Shown piece after piece: positions 13,287 to 24,484 of a stretch of DNA of 64,000 nt. The notes beneath the pieces were generated by a model. The model was given only the letters and a program-made list of their open reading frames with translations, was not told the origin of the DNA and did no database searches. The DNA is taken from positions 2,468,501-2,532,500 of the forward strand of contig JAPDOI010000040.1 in NCBI GenBank assembly GCA_029168955.1, in the 5' to 3' direction. Made by a program: the position numbers and the translations under genes. Each line of letters opens with the position of its first letter. Position 1 is the stretch's first letter. Origin of the DNA: Aplectana chamaeleonis. Lineage: Eukaryota; Nematoda; Chromadorea; Rhabditida; Cosmocercidae.

Positions 13287-13604
13287 TAGGTTTTCGATCA
13301 CGTTGCATTGGTTTTAAGGCTTGAGGTAGGTATTTTCATTGTAGCTGCTTAATTCGTTTTTAATTTTCATTGAGAATCATACCATTATTTATTGTTTGCC
13401 TTACGTGTTCTGGTTTCGAAAGCAGTTGCGAAGCGGCAGGTTGCTTTTGGGTTACTTCAAAAAGCATAAAAACTTTCAACCAGTTTTTATTTACTCAGGG
13501 CATTGTATCTGCCAGCGAATACGAACACACTGTACACTACTTTGAGCGGCAGAACGAGACGCTACTCAGAACAGAGTCCACTGATAACATTTTCGTCGAG
13601 AATT

Positions 13605-13890
13605 AAAGTGTGCAGGAATGAGAATGGCGGCCCACGCGGCCGGCGTGCTTGGCAGGCGGCTGTCGCATGTGCCGCCCTCGGACGAGCGTTGGATTTCAAC
13701 GACGGCCGTCCCTCTCCCACCGTCTGCAGAGATTGATCGGCGCAGCGCTCGCTGCCAGCCGGTGCCGGCCCCGTCCGTAGTCGATGGCGGTGGGGACTTT
13801 TCGCATGCTCGTCCGAGAGCGGCGAGAGCGACGGTCGCCTGCCAAGCACGCCGGAAGCATGGGCCGACATTCTCATTCGGACACACCTTA
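13605..13890. mobile_element. GC-rich palindromic MITE, family G copy 1
   Basis: Arms pair GAATGAGAATGGCGGCC (13615) with a reverse complement ending in CATTCTCATTC near 13875. The element is much richer in GC than its flanks, which makes long open frames appear in several phases. These are shadows of base composition, not genes. Copy 2 is at 49782-50070. Confidence 0.8.
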
Positions 13891-14232
13891 AAACCCAGAG
13901 GCGGAGAGATTAAGAAACACAGGCACTTGTGGTCCTTCTGTGTCATTGTATCAAACCCCGCGTCTTGCAACGCCACGTGAACTGCGTTTTCCACATGAGA
14001 GATGGATGCTCTGTTTTACTCTGCTAAGTCGCGATGCGTTTCCCACGAAAACTCATTAATATTCAAGAACGAAAATCAGACATTTGAATTTTATCATTGA
14101 GCAGATATAAAAGAGTGCTTTGCAGACGAGGCCATGATAGCGCTTTACTCCGTCTGATTACCTACAGTGAAACACATTTTGATTCCGTTTTTGGATCCGT
14201 AAAATTAATGAAACGCATGAAAACTTTTTGGT
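13891..14232. other. Unassigned spacer
   Basis: AT-rich DNA between families G and C with no feature I can support. Confidence 0.5.
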
Positions 14233-14696
14233 ATAAAGGCGCATACACGTTCTTGAACGTAATTGAGATAACTACGGAAATAAAATGGTATGGCTCAGAT
14301 TACAACGCTTACGCATTTTGAAGTGTCAAAAACGACCCACAATGGTCGCTACAGAAGTAGCGAATTTGGCCTCGCCCGTATTTTCAAGTCCTCTGTATCT
14401 GTCCTTTACCCGCAACGAACGTTCGCTGGGTCATCTTCAACGTCGGTACTGTTGGTGGATTACCTAACAAGTGAACCAAGACGTCACTAACGGCGAAGAT
14501 GACTTAGCGACTTTGCGTCGGAGGAATAGGGAAAATACAGGGAGCGTGAAAATACGGGCGGAGCCAAACTTGCAACTCCTGAAACGGCATCGTGGGTAGT
14601 TTTTGACGCCTTAAGCGCAGGCATTATGTTGTAAGTCATACGGTTTTATTCACATTATTATCCCAACCACTTTTACGAGCGTGTATGCTGCTTTTG
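14233..14696. mobile_element. TTAA-type MITE, family C copy 2 (decayed ends)
   Basis: The left end (AAAGGCGCATACACG, then GTAATTGAGATAA) and right end (TTACGAGCGTGTATGCTG) match the inverted ends of the intact copy at 45423-45788. The flanking TTAA has decayed here. Inner arms (CTCGCCCGTATTTTC near 14370 and GAAAATACGGGCGGAG near 14547) also pair. Confidence 0.75.
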
Positions 14697-15124
14697 AATG
14701 CCCACACAAAATCAAGGGGCCACCCTCTAAAGACGCGTCTATTTGTTTATCCTTACCTGTTTATGCTTACCTGCTGTATTTCCGTCGTCATGAAATTTCG
14801 ATTTCTGCTTCCAGCCGGCGGCATCTTCAATCATGATCTTCAAACTCTGTTGTCGATAATTTCACTGATTGTATAGAATACTTCAATCGACAGCCTTGTT
14901 ACTAGTTCTCAATTGCCTATAATGTAATAGAAGAAAACGCGGTCCGGCGAAAGGGGCAAAATTTGCAGAGTAGGACGCAGACATGTACAGGCGTTGCCAC
15001 TGTAGAGACCCAACGTTGGTAACATGAAACTACATAAGGCTACGGTCCTATGTAATTGTTGGTAAAAAAAGCCGTCGCCGGCTTTCAACTGGTGTTTTCG
15101 TGCACACAAGAGGTTTCTCTTGTA
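14697..15124. other. Unassigned spacer
   Basis: No recognisable repeat or coding exon. Confidence 0.5.
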
Positions 15125-15345
15125 GCCGAAGGCTTCATGACTCCCGGGGTACAAGGCCTGAGGTGTTTTGGAAAAGAGGCATTAGGTTGCTGGACGGCGA
15201 CACCTTTATGCAATGTATGGGATACTTTCGCGATATAGTTGTGCACGCTCTATCGCTCGAACGTTCCCTGTGAACACTCAAACGTCTACTGGGTTCAGTA
15301 GAAGCAGGGGCACCAGAGATCTGGTACCAACAGACTTGTATACCT
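15125..15345 (-). mobile_element. RTE-like LINE, 5'-end fragment (RTE-A)
   Basis: The stretch that includes GGCGACACCTTTATGCAATG, CTATCGCTCGAACGTTCCCT and AGAAGCAGGGGCACCA matches the first roughly 200 bp of the RTE-A copies at 38466 and 61591. Only the 5' end is present. That is unusual, because LINE debris is normally 5'-truncated. Confidence 0.8.
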
Positions 15346-15534
15346 CTAAGAGTTTATTTATGCAATTATTTCTTTATTGTAATTAAAAGTGCACTTAACA
15401 ATGGCAAAAATATGTCGGGAATTTATGTTAAAAAAGCGTGACGTGCAAAACAAGAAGGTCGAAACGAAAAAAACGACAGGAATTTTTCGAAGTCACATGA
15501 CGGTCCAGCAAAGCTCACGTATGCGAAATAATGT

Positions 15535-16110
15535 AACACCCTTGGAAGCTGCGGCTGGGGAAATACGATTGGTAGAATAGGTTCTTTGGTAGACACTACG
15601 AGACGTCGTCGGCTAACATACCCTACGGTGCATTCTAGTCGCCTTTTATACGCCGCTTCTTCCCGCTAAACCACTAGATCAATGGACAGAAAGGTTTGAA
15701 ACTATTTCGGGGGGTCTTTCAGAATTTAGTGGGAGGATGAATGATACCGCTTCCAGAAGTGGAAGTATAATATAATATTTTTATGGAGTCTCCACGAAAT
15801 CAATGACTGATAACGCTATCAGGCATATGATATCAGCCCAAATTTTCATTTTCATGGACGAATCTTTTTATTTTCTCGAGTGGCCCTCCCCAAATAGTTT
15901 GAATCCGCCTGAAACGGAAAACATTCCCCGGTTTGACTCACCGCCCGACTTTTCTTGAATGCTCATGGCGGGCCCTACGTGGACGGTGCGGCCTTTTCTT
16001 GTTCAATAGTTCAGCCTGTGAACTTCCGGAAGACTGATGTTCAAGCTCGTCGTGTGCATTAGACCTTCGTCACCACTTCAGCAGGAGTAACGAGAATGAA
16101 TCGCTCCAGC
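15535..16110 (+). repeat. Dispersed repeat KL, copy 1, left part
   Basis: Matches 22960-23345 with many substitutions and small gaps. Shared landmarks are GGCTGG near the left, CTAGATC, GAATGCTCAT, and a right part with AGAAGACTG/GGAAGACTG then ACGAGAATGAA. The right part of the same repeat lies at 18040-18390; between them sit a microsatellite, a satellite, a foldback and family E copies. Origin unknown. Confidence 0.6.
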
Positions 16111-16324
16111 CGCGAAGCGGTTTTGCCCGGGACTTGTGATCACTTAGAATTCTGTTAAGTAGTTTATAAAACCTGTTAAACAAATTGTCCAGAGATTTCC
16201 ATCGGGGTATAGGTGAGAGGGTCCAGGAGGCACATGCTGACAAAATTTGAGCTAAATCGGTTCAAAACTAACGAAGTTAGATCGGCGAGTTCTTATCAAA
16301 AATTCTTGTTGTGCGCTGGTACTG

Positions 16325-16372
16325 CTTCTCGCTTCGTGCTTCGTGCTTCCTGCTTCCTGCTTCCTCGTGCGT
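16325..16372. repeat. 7-bp microsatellite (GCTTCST)n
   Basis: Short run of GCTTCGT and GCTTCCT units, about six copies. Confidence 0.85.
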
Positions 16373-16483
16373 TACGCACCCTTAGTAGTGGTTACTGCCA
16401 ATGGTCGCAGGCGATCAGTTGAACAGGCAGGTAAGTTGGTATGTGGATAGATAAGCAGGCGGGTGAGTAGGTAGACAATGAGT

Positions 16484-16960
16484 ACTTACTGTTTAGCATT
16501 AACTACTTCACTTATAACTGCTTATCATATCAAGTGATATTATCATTTGGTAGATCAAATCGCTAAAACACGTTGTAGGCCGTACTTTTCGATGGGAAAG
16601 GACAAGGAAAGTGACTAACAAGTTTGTTACTTACTGTTTAACATTAAATACTTTACTTATTACTTCTTATCATATCAAGTGATATTATCAGTTGGCAGAT
16701 CAAATCGCTAAAATATGTACTTTTTCGTAGAGAAGGGACAGGGGAAGTGACTAACAAGTTTGTTACTTACTGTTTAACATTAAATACTTCACTTATCACT
16801 GCTTATCATATCAAGTGATATTATCAGTTGGTAGATCAAATCGCTAAAACATGTACTTTTTCGTAGATAAGAGACAGGGGAAAAGACTAGCAAGTAAGTT
16901 ACTCACTGTTTACTATTGAATACTGTTTTTTACTGCCTATCATATCAAGTGAACAATTCT
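16484..16960. repeat. Tandem satellite, about 136-bp unit, 3.5 copies
   Basis: The landmark ACTTACTGTTTA recurs at 16484, 16629 and 16765, and as ACTCACTGTTTA at 16901. Each is followed by CATATCAAGTGA and, in three of the units, by CAAATCGCTAAAA. The first unit is 145 bp because of an insertion near 16575. The other spacings are 136 bp. Confidence 0.9.
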
Positions 16961-17571
16961 ACAAAAGGGGTCTTCCAAACGAAAGAGGTTTGGTTCGCGT
17001 CAGAAACGTTCCAAGAAAAAGTGAACAATAGGCAAGTAGAATGAGGAGAGTCAACAAAATGTGAACAATACTCTCTGAGACTGATTTTCATGGCCTATAC
17101 TTCTTAACAGCGAAAACAAACCGTTGTGGTATTTTACGAGAAAGAGTTTAGTGTCTTCCGGAAAATGGGCTTCTATTCGTTCCACGGAATTTTACGGGAA
17201 TGCTCTTGCTCAATGCTGTAATTCTATTCTAAAGTTTCGCTTTTCCTTACAGCTAGACCTAACCGTCTGTATAGGTCTTTACGACATCATCTTCTATTCC
17301 GATGGTAAGTATTAGGTTTGCATGCACATAACTTTCAACGGTTCTCGCGTAGTCAGGACTATTTTTGGAACCACAAAGTGTTTCCGCTTAGAACACCGCA
17401 ACGGTTTGTTTTCGCTGTTAAGAAGCATAGGCCAAGAAAATCAGTCTCAGGGAGTATTGTTCACGTTTTGTTGACTCTCCTCATTCTACTTGCCTATTGT
17501 TCACCTTTTGTTGGAACGTTTCTGACGCGAACCAAACCTCTTTCGCTTGGGAGACCCCTTTTTGATAGAAT
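16953..17571. mobile_element. Foldback element Q
   Basis: Arms of about 173 bp (16953-17126 and 17396-17571) are near-perfect reverse complements. For example GTGAACAATAGGCAAGTAGA near 17021 faces its complement near 17490. The loop of about 270 bp holds a short open frame of no recognised kind. The left arm abuts the last satellite unit. The high arm identity suggests a fairly recent origin. Confidence 0.85.
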
Positions 17572-17610
17572 CACTTTACTATGATTACTTTTTGAGAATG
17601 CGATTATATC

Positions 17611-17863
17611 GACAATCCCTGGATGAGAGATCGCTGCGACGCTGGTTGGCGGGAAAAATTGCCCGCGGAAATATTAAGGGAGAGTGGCTATTGATCGAAC
17701 GATTTGAGACACCAACGATATATCGGACTAGGTATCGTCAATCACTGGATGAGGGGTCGCCGCGACGCTGCTTAGCGGGAAAAATTGCGCGCGGGAATAC
17801 TAGGGGAGAGTGGCTATTGATCGAACGATTTCGCACCCAACTGCTGAGCGCGGCGATCTCTCG
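17611..17863 (+). mobile_element. Family E element, tandem pair
   Basis: Two head-to-tail copies, 126 bp apart, of a unit containing CTGGATGAG, GCGACGCTG and GGCGGGAAAAATTGC (or AGCGGGAAAAATTGC). The same unit forms complete hairpins at 41766 and 42327 and a decayed copy at 21281. Confidence 0.8.
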
Positions 17864-18039
17864 GTGAGTCACCAACGATACCTACTTCTCCCATCATATG
17901 CAATCATGAAAACTCAAGAAAATCGCGATATGACAGAAGGATGTTCCAGCGACTAAACCCATAGGTTAGTTAACGAAAAGGCTTAACTTGCCTCGTAATC
18001 ATCTTAGCCATACTCTACTTTTTCTTAATTGTACTATCA

Positions 18040-18390
18040 GATTCAATGACCATGCTTCGATTCGCGTTGAAGATATCCCGGCATTTAACCTAATTTGCCT
18101 CCTGGAAAAAATCGATGACTTACCGTCCTGAAGTCCGAACCTTCCATCTATCACGGTCTTCAGCCTCGATTCAAACACAATCGGTTGCTACTCCATTTGC
18201 TGCGACAAACATTGCGCTTGACGTTTCTCTCAATGCCAAGTGAAGTCAAATCCTTCCTCACGACATCCTCTGGCGATACTCGGATCGGAAGCGATTTTAT
18301 TTCTCCTAATCATAACAGGCAATATCCGGCGCAACGGCGAATCGCTCCAGCGCTGGCTGTCAGGCAGCGTTCATACGTTACGAGGCCGCG
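18040..18390 (+). repeat. Dispersed repeat KL, copy 1, right part
   Basis: Aligns with 23690-24035. Shared landmarks are ATTTGCCTCC, TCACGGT followed by TTCAGC, GCTACTCCATTT (GCCACTCCATTT in copy 2), CATCCTCTGG (CATCCTGTGG) and GGATCGGA. No coding role recognised. Confidence 0.6.
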
Positions 18391-18789
18391 CGATTACGCA
18401 TAATCGCTGCTCATCGCGGGCATACGATTTGCTTGCCGCTCACGAGCCCAAACACTCGCTCTCGCGCGCTCACGCCCGCTCTCACGCACATACGCGTTCT
18501 CTCGCTGAAATACGCTCGGGAGAGAAGCGGCCACTTTCAATCCAGTTTTCAACTTTCTCGAGCAATAAAAGTCAAACCTACCCCAAAACGAATGCCCTCG
18601 TGTGTAATAGGCATAGAGTGCGCGCAATCATTTTAGTCTGAGGAGTGGATGGGGCCGCGAAGGTAGATCATCCCACGCTAATCGAAACGCCATTCTCCAG
18701 TGAGGCCGCCAACCCCACACGGCCAGCCGCCTAGTACATGAGTCAGATTAGAAAGAAAACGAAAACCATACCAAAGCCATCCCGAACCG

Positions 18790-19008
18790 CAATAAAAGGG
18801 CAGAAAACGAGTCGAATCGAGTGAGTCATCATCAGGTCAAGCTTCTTCAATCGAATCAATACGAGGCAGGATGCATTTGTAAGTCTCTATCTTCCTGTAC
18901 GGGCACCCGTCAGCGTTCATGTGCGCTGAGGAGCGCTGCACAGCAAGAGCGGGCGACGTATGGACGCTGCTTCAATCGGCTATGTACCTGTGCACTGGCT
19001 GAATGACG
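18790..19008 (+). other. TATA-like box with short Cys-rich ORF (uncertain)
   Basis: CAATAAAAGG at about 18790 resembles a TATA box. Downstream, a frame from about 18821 to 19006 encodes seven cysteines, including C-I-C and a closing GRCFNRLCTC. It has no ATG in frame. A good splice donor (GTAAGT) follows a nearby out-of-frame ATG (18870), and an acceptor-like CAG precedes the cysteine-rich half. No single gene model satisfies start, phase and ORF together. It may be a small secreted peptide gene fragment or chance. Confidence 0.25.
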
Positions 19009-19069
19009 CAGTTGTTGCCGGTACAGAGGCACTTCGACGGCACGATCTTGGGCGGCATGCACGTACGCG

Positions 19070-19310
19070 GCGGTTTAGGTTGGGGTTAGGCAGGGTTTGG
19101 AGCGCCGGCGCGTTTGATGGTAGCAGCGCGAGGGCTTAAAGGGGGTTAGGCTGGCACTGAAAAATCGTTCCCTCGCAAACCCTACGTAGGAGGGTGGGGC
19201 AGCCGAAACCCCGTTGAGACACCAACTATTGATTATCTCCAGCACTCACAGAGCGATGATCAAATGCGCCAACGCCCCAAACCATGCCTAACCCCAACCT
19301 AACCCGCCCC
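19070..19310. mobile_element. GC-rich hairpin MITE, family M copy 1
   Basis: AGGTTGGGGTTAGGC near 19077 faces GCCTAACCCCAACCT near 19286, and the arms continue through GGCGCGTTTGAT / ATCAAATGCGCC. It directly abuts the TTAA-family element at 19312. The TTAGGC strings are part of the hairpin, not telomeric arrays. Confidence 0.75.
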
Positions 19311-19311
19311 G

Positions 19312-19840
19312 TAAAGGCATCGTTCGCGATGGCTTTTGTTATCGAGATTTCCATATTTAAATAGAGCTCTAGTACCCTATATAACAACTTCGCTCAAAAA
19401 CCGCAGAAAAATCACTGAAAACGCTTTTTTCGCTACGAAAATCTCTCAAATGAGATTTGAGAAAGGAAGAGTCGATTGTTGGAGATCGCTGTGTTGATCG
19501 ACGATCTCACGATCAAATGAAGTTCATCCTTCTTGCAAGTGTTTTGTGGAGAAGTAATGGTTATCGATGAGTGTAGGAAAGCCATTCTTCACCTCCCTCT
19601 CAGTTGTAATGTATCAATTGTTGATCAATTCTTTTAATGATGGCTGATAGCAAACTGTGCCAGATGACTGACGGAGGGCCGGTCTTCTTTTGATTTCGAG
19701 ATTCGAGATATTCGATCTCATTTATCATCGCAATGAGGCGTTTTTACCCCAACAAACCTTTCCTACGTTCTTAGGTGGGCCCAGAAAATCATTCGAACAA
19801 AAAAACGGTGAGTGGTTTTCAGATAGACCGCCCCTAAAGT
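19312..19840. mobile_element. TTAA-type MITE, family B copy (right end decayed)
   Basis: Begins TAAAGGCATCGTTCGCGATGG, like the intact copy at 42867, and shares the inner GATCTCACGATCAAATG and the CTTAGGTGGGCCCAG motif. The right end has lost the usual TACGATGCCTTTAA terminus. Confidence 0.75.
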
Positions 19841-19928
19841 GAAGAACGAAGACGTGGTTTGAATTCATCGATCAATCTAGCCGCAATTGCATTCAAAGAG
19901 AAAAAAAGCTGTAGCTCGTGATGATGAA

Positions 19929-20119
19929 TTAAAGGCACACTTCAACATCGGAATCGCTCTTCCGTTTTCCTGCCTATCTTGAAATCGGTCCCACGCCGAT
20001 TCCAATGATGTCTCTGGTGGCTTGTAACTTCCGTCACATGCAACCGATGTATGCGAGCAGACCTGCACAAAGAGAGAAGTTGAGAATGAAGGGAAGATCG
20101 GGTATGACTGTGCCTTTAA
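19929..20119 (-). mobile_element. Short TTAA-flanked MITE, family A deletion derivative
   Basis: Runs TTAAAGGCACA to TGTGCCTTTAA. The interior is family A sequence in reverse orientation, including CAACTTCTCTC and ATCGGTTGCATG read on the minus strand. At about 190 bp it is an internally deleted copy. Its right TTAA is shared with the next element. Confidence 0.75.
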
Positions 20120-20609
20120 AGGCAGTGTTCACGATAAAAAATGTGTTTCAGTCTCCACAAGAAATGGCTAGTGGAGGGGCACACTGTAACGTTGACGTCG
20201 AAAGAACGCATGAAAACGAGCCAGGCAAAGCTTCAAAAGAGCCCGAAGTTGCCACTTCGAGCGCAAGGCAAACCCCAAAAGCGCAGCACACGCCCACCGA
20301 CGTGATCAAATGAATGCTCGAGATCGTGAGATGAGCGATGATTTCCAATCATTGGCCCCGTTCTTCCCTTCATTCTCAACTTCTCTCTCTACTCAGGTCA
20401 GCTCGCGTACATCGGCTGCGAAAGACGCAAGTTACAGGCCTCGGACAACTCGTCCACCATGTTTCCTCAGCTCAGTTTTTGAGGGATCATAACTCCGTTC
20501 CCAGAAGGTCTTGAACGAATTCAGAGACATTATTGGAATCAGCATGGAGCCGTTTTAAATGTAGGCGGGAAAACTGAAGAACGATTCTTATCGTGGACAC
20601 TGCCTTTAA
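20116..20609 (+). mobile_element. TTAA-flanked MITE, family A copy 1
   Basis: Terminal inverted repeats AGGCAGTGTTCACGATAAAA and ATCGTGGACACTGCC, bounded by TTAA on both sides. Family A internal landmarks are CTCGAGATCGTGAGATGAGC, CAACTTCTCTCTCTACTCAGG and GTTTTTGAGGGATCATAAC. Related copies are at 24485, 44268 and 62957. No transposase. Confidence 0.85.
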
Positions 20610-20711
20610 GGACGCCGGACCAGTGGTGGCCGCCTATATCTCGCTTATTCGGAGGAATCATTATCTCGCACTTGGCAACGGTTATACAAGTGGGGTGTAT
20701 AACACAACTGT

Positions 20712-20945
20712 GGTCGGATGCATTAACGCGCCGGGTTGGGGCAGGGGCAGGGCAGTGTGCGCCTTTGATGATCTCCGTAAATCACAAAATCAATCGCGCC
20801 CCTGCTCCCCCATCTAGGAGGCTGGGGCAGCTAGAGCAGCGAAAAACACAGCTGGGGCGTGATTGATTCGATGATCTACTGCCTTGGCACTGCTATCGCT
20901 AAAGATGCCGACTGCCCTGCCCCAACCCGGCGCATAATGCGTCCG
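20712..20945. mobile_element. GC-rich hairpin MITE, family M-like copy 2
   Basis: GCGCCGGGTTGGGGCAGGG near 20728 faces CCCTGCCCCAACCCGGCGC near 20915. The outer flanks GGATGCATTAA / ATAATGCGTCC also pair. Confidence 0.75.
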
Positions 20946-21280
20946 GCCTCTGAATGGAAACCACAAAATTTATGTCTGAAGGCGAACTGTGCCTTTTATG
21001 ACGGGTGAATGCACGTATTCTGTTCTCCGCTGGTCACGAGTGGTGGTTTGTCACAATTACCTATCCATGATTTTGGCAAGAGTGGGCTTACTTATCAGAT
21101 ACGTATCGTTAGATCTTATGGAAAGGAAATCTCACGATACGCGTCTACCACGGCAGCGCTCTACCCTCAACCTCATGCACGGATATTTGGAGCATTGCGG
21201 TCCAGCTGAAACGCTGTCGTTCTAGGAGCTCAACTTGGATCCATATTTGAGGACTACGGCTGTTGCATCATGCAATAGTA
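20946..21280. other. Unassigned spacer
   Basis: Two overlapping open frames without domain or splice support; no repeat recognised. Confidence 0.45.
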
Positions 21281-21420
21281 TCGCCAATCCCTAGATGAGG
21301 GAATGCCGTGACGCTGTTTGGCGATGGAAATTTCGCGCGGGGAAATGGAGAGAGGATGGCCAATGTTAGAGCGAATTCGCGCGCGGTTGCTGAGCGCGGC
21401 CTGCTACTTGAGAGACACTG
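21281..21420 (+). mobile_element. Family E element, decayed copy
   Basis: TCGCCAATCCCTAGATGAGG, GTGACGCTG and a GCGCGGTTGCTGAGCGCGG region match the family E unit at 17611 with substitutions. Confidence 0.65.
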
Positions 21421-22959
21421 AAGACATGTCAATCGTGCTGGTATCATTTGGTCCCGGCACGATTCACCTTTCTCCCAGCACGAAACTCATTGTGTTGCGT
21501 GATGCGACAGCCGTAGTCCGCATTTGCAAACCGGAATTCGACTCCGAGAACCACAGTAATCACCAGGCTGAAATGCATTATCTACATCGGAAACACTCAG
21601 ACACTCGCTAAGGAATTTTTTTCTGCCAGGGATGTCGCTTCACAGCAGAGAACAGAGAACATCGGATCTGCAGATAACCACTTTGTTTACAATCAAGCGT
21701 AAAGCAACACATTCTTATATCCATCTAGAGGGGTACAACGAAAAAAATGCAAGTCAATACAGTGGTTTGAGATACTAGTACAAATGCATATCTCGCCTCT
21801 AATATCCACTCAAAATTTCTTTAAAATAGATTTGCTGTCGAAGGAGTCCGAGCGCACGTATATCTCGCTCCTTGACGCTGTACTTACTAGCTTCTATCGC
21901 AGAGCGCAATTTTTAGAATGGATTTTGTGTTTCCGGTTAGGTTACCTTTCGGGATTATTACGGTGGAAATTTTCACTTCGGCCTTTGTGTTGGACGTCGC
22001 CGTTATCTTCAGAGGCCTGATTGCGATGCAACATCAGGTTATCAACTACCTGATCCGCCGAGACATTTTCGATCTGCCCTCAGAACCACGCCGGGAATTC
22101 TCCTAATCTGTAAGAGGCACTCACTTTTTGTTCCACCGGCGACATGAATGACCCACTTTCGTTTGACCAAGTAGGAATGAACTAAGTGCAGGGCGCGCAA
22201 GTATGAAGGCGCGCTTTACATCCAGAAAAAATGGCCGATTTACAGCTCACAAAGTGAAATATAATGCAAAAAGGTTTTGGCTAATAATGGGAATTCGTTG
22301 CCGTTGTTGATGCGTGAATTTCTTTCGAATGACGCAATCAAAATGAAAGATATTGAATTCCTACGCTCGACGAAAACAGCATTGCGTGGTACCGCTCTTT
22401 CTGCACCAACAGCGTGGCAAACACCGTTAATAGCTCAGCATGCACATGAACAGCGAGACCGGGCACCTGAGAAAGTGGCTGGTTTTGAGAAATCTCGGAC
22501 TGGAAAGTCGCGGTGTTGTCCATTCCGAACGCAGCAAAACGAAAACAGGCAACCTTATTGCGATCGCTTCTTTTCGTCGATTCATTCTTCCCTGATCGAC
22601 TTTGGAAGTCAAAGCCTGATACGCTCAACTTTGCTCATTATACCATCTAAAAGGGTGCACTACTTAATTCGTGAATTATTTACCTGTGGTTTGAATTCAT
22701 ATTCCTTCCAGAAGACCTACCAGCTTGTTCGCCGATCGACCAGAGTCGACGAGTGGCGAATGAAAAGTTTAGACAATTAGCAGTCAAACAAAGATTGTAT
22801 CACAAAAGGTAGGATGGGAAGGGCTAACGAAAAAAATTTTCCCTCTCAGCGCTCTATTACTCAAACCTGCCTTGACAATGAAAAGCCTCCCACTGTATCC
22901 CTGAAGGTACAACTTTCGAAGGTCTTCTAGCAACCGTTCGGTTTTCTGTTCTAGCGAGA
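21421..22959. other. Unassigned stretch with a 167-codon ORF
   Basis: The frame at 22277-22780 (+) is the longest in the window outside a recognised repeat. It is basic, with no domain, signal peptide or splice sites that I can identify. Two shorter frames overlap it on the minus strand. It may be a hypothetical gene or chance; I favour chance. Confidence 0.3.
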
Positions 22960-24035
22960 AAAAACCTCGGTGACTACGGCTGGAGGAAGACGATTAGCAG
23001 AATAGATTTACTGGTAGTACACCAAAGCCAACGCCAAACACAAGACGTTGCCGGCTAAGTCACACTACGATACACCTTAATCGCCTTTTCTACGCCCCCT
23101 CCTCCCGTTAGACAACTAGATCGGTTGTCACAAACACGGAAAAACATTCTACGCCCGTGGATACACTCGCGGCCCGTTTTCCTTTGAATGCTCATAGCGA
23201 GCTCCATGCAGAGGTTTAAGCTCTTCATGTACAGTGCTTGAACCTGTGAGCTTTCAGAAGACTGGTGCTCACGCTCTTTGTGCGCATTGTATCTTCGTCT
23301 GCTAATCGGAAACATTTTACGAGAATGAACCATTCTTCTTTTTATTATTTTTGACAAATGCGATTATATCGGATCGGATGCCAACCTGTCTCATCAGGTC
23401 CAACCTTGAGACCTCAGGATGATCGCAGAATGGATACAAAGCACTTCTTCTTTAATTTATTTTGAGATCCAATGACCCTACTCCGAAATGTTTCAAAAAT
23501 ATCTCGGACCAAAGATATTACGCTCGAGGAAAAATGTTCTTAGCTATGGTTTGCGTATCAAGTTTAGTCTGATGATGGGACCAGGCGGAATTATCTGAGC
23601 TGGCCGTACGACATTGGCGGCATACCCGAACAACGAGATTTTGGTCGCGCGCGGCGATCTACCGTTGCAGCTCTGTCTATTCGTCAGGCTAAATTGAATG
23701 CGAAGACTCTATTTATTTCGCCTCATTTGCCTCCGGAGAAAATTTGGTGACCTTCTTTTCTACTACCTGACCTTTCTATTTGTCACGGTGTTCAGCTACA
23801 AATTGAACAAAATCCAGAAATCTGTCGCCACTCCATTTTTAGAGAAATACAACACTGCGTCAAGAAATGTCTTTCGGTGCCGAGTGACGTCCAGTACTCA
23901 TTTACTACATCCTGTGGTAATCTGGGGATCGGAGCCGCAGCGAATTAGTCCCGCTTAAACAAGATGATGGACAGCTGGTGTAGCGGCAAATTGCGCCAGC
24001 CCAAGCTGTTCACAGGCTGCGTGCCGGTGTACTTT
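22960..24035 (+). repeat. Dispersed repeat KL, copy 2 (uninterrupted)
   Basis: This copy has left (22960-23345) and right (23690-24035) parts in the same order as the disrupted copy at 15535-18390, joined by about 340 bp that shares ATGCGATTATATCG with the corresponding junction of copy 1 (17597). A 100-codon minus-strand frame (23055-23357) is open here but broken in copy 1. Origin unknown. Confidence 0.55.
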
Positions 24036-24093
24036 GAAAGCAGCGTTACCAGTGCCGGTGTACAGGCTGCCAGCCAGCACGGTCATAATCACG

Positions 24094-24360
24094 GTTCAAA
24101 GGCACAATCCGACTTTGGAATCGTTTTTCTGATTTTCTGCCTATATTGAAAACGGTCCAAAGCTGATCCCAGCGACGCTCTTGGAATCGTACAAGAATCC
24201 CTGGAAACGGAGTTATGGCCCCTCAAAAATTGAGCTGCTGGAGTATCGTGGACGAGACTTCCGAGGCTCGCAACTTCCGTCATTTGCCACCTATGTATGC
24301 GAGCCGACCTGAGCGAAGAGAGAAGTTGAGAATGATTGAAGGGAAGAACATGGCTATTGT
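24094..24360 (-). mobile_element. Family A MITE fragment, reverse orientation
   Basis: Starts CAAAGGCACAATCCGACTTTGG and contains minus-strand family A landmarks (CAACTTCTCTC, TCGCATACATAGG, AACTTCCGTCA on plus). The right end is not clear. Confidence 0.65.
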
Positions 24361-24484
24361 TGCAAACCCTTCGTGGGGGTGAGGTGAGGAAAGGCGCCCC
24401 AGGGTGGCTTTCTACTAACTCTTGTTTATTCGGAGGAATCGAGAGCTCGCATCTGGCGGGTGTTATATGGGGTGTGTCTATATC

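Noticed and set aside
13562..13994. Long open frames of 104 to 142 codons on both strands
   Set aside because: They are confined to the GC-rich palindromic element G1; the same shadows appear at G2. Composition, not coding, explains them.
18240..18641. 133-codon ORF
   Set aside because: It overlaps the KL repeat and a CTCGCTCTCGCGC-rich stretch, and overlaps open frames in other phases; no domain.
19070..19310. TTAGGC strings suggesting telomeric DNA
   Set aside because: They are isolated, part of hairpin arms, and not tandem.
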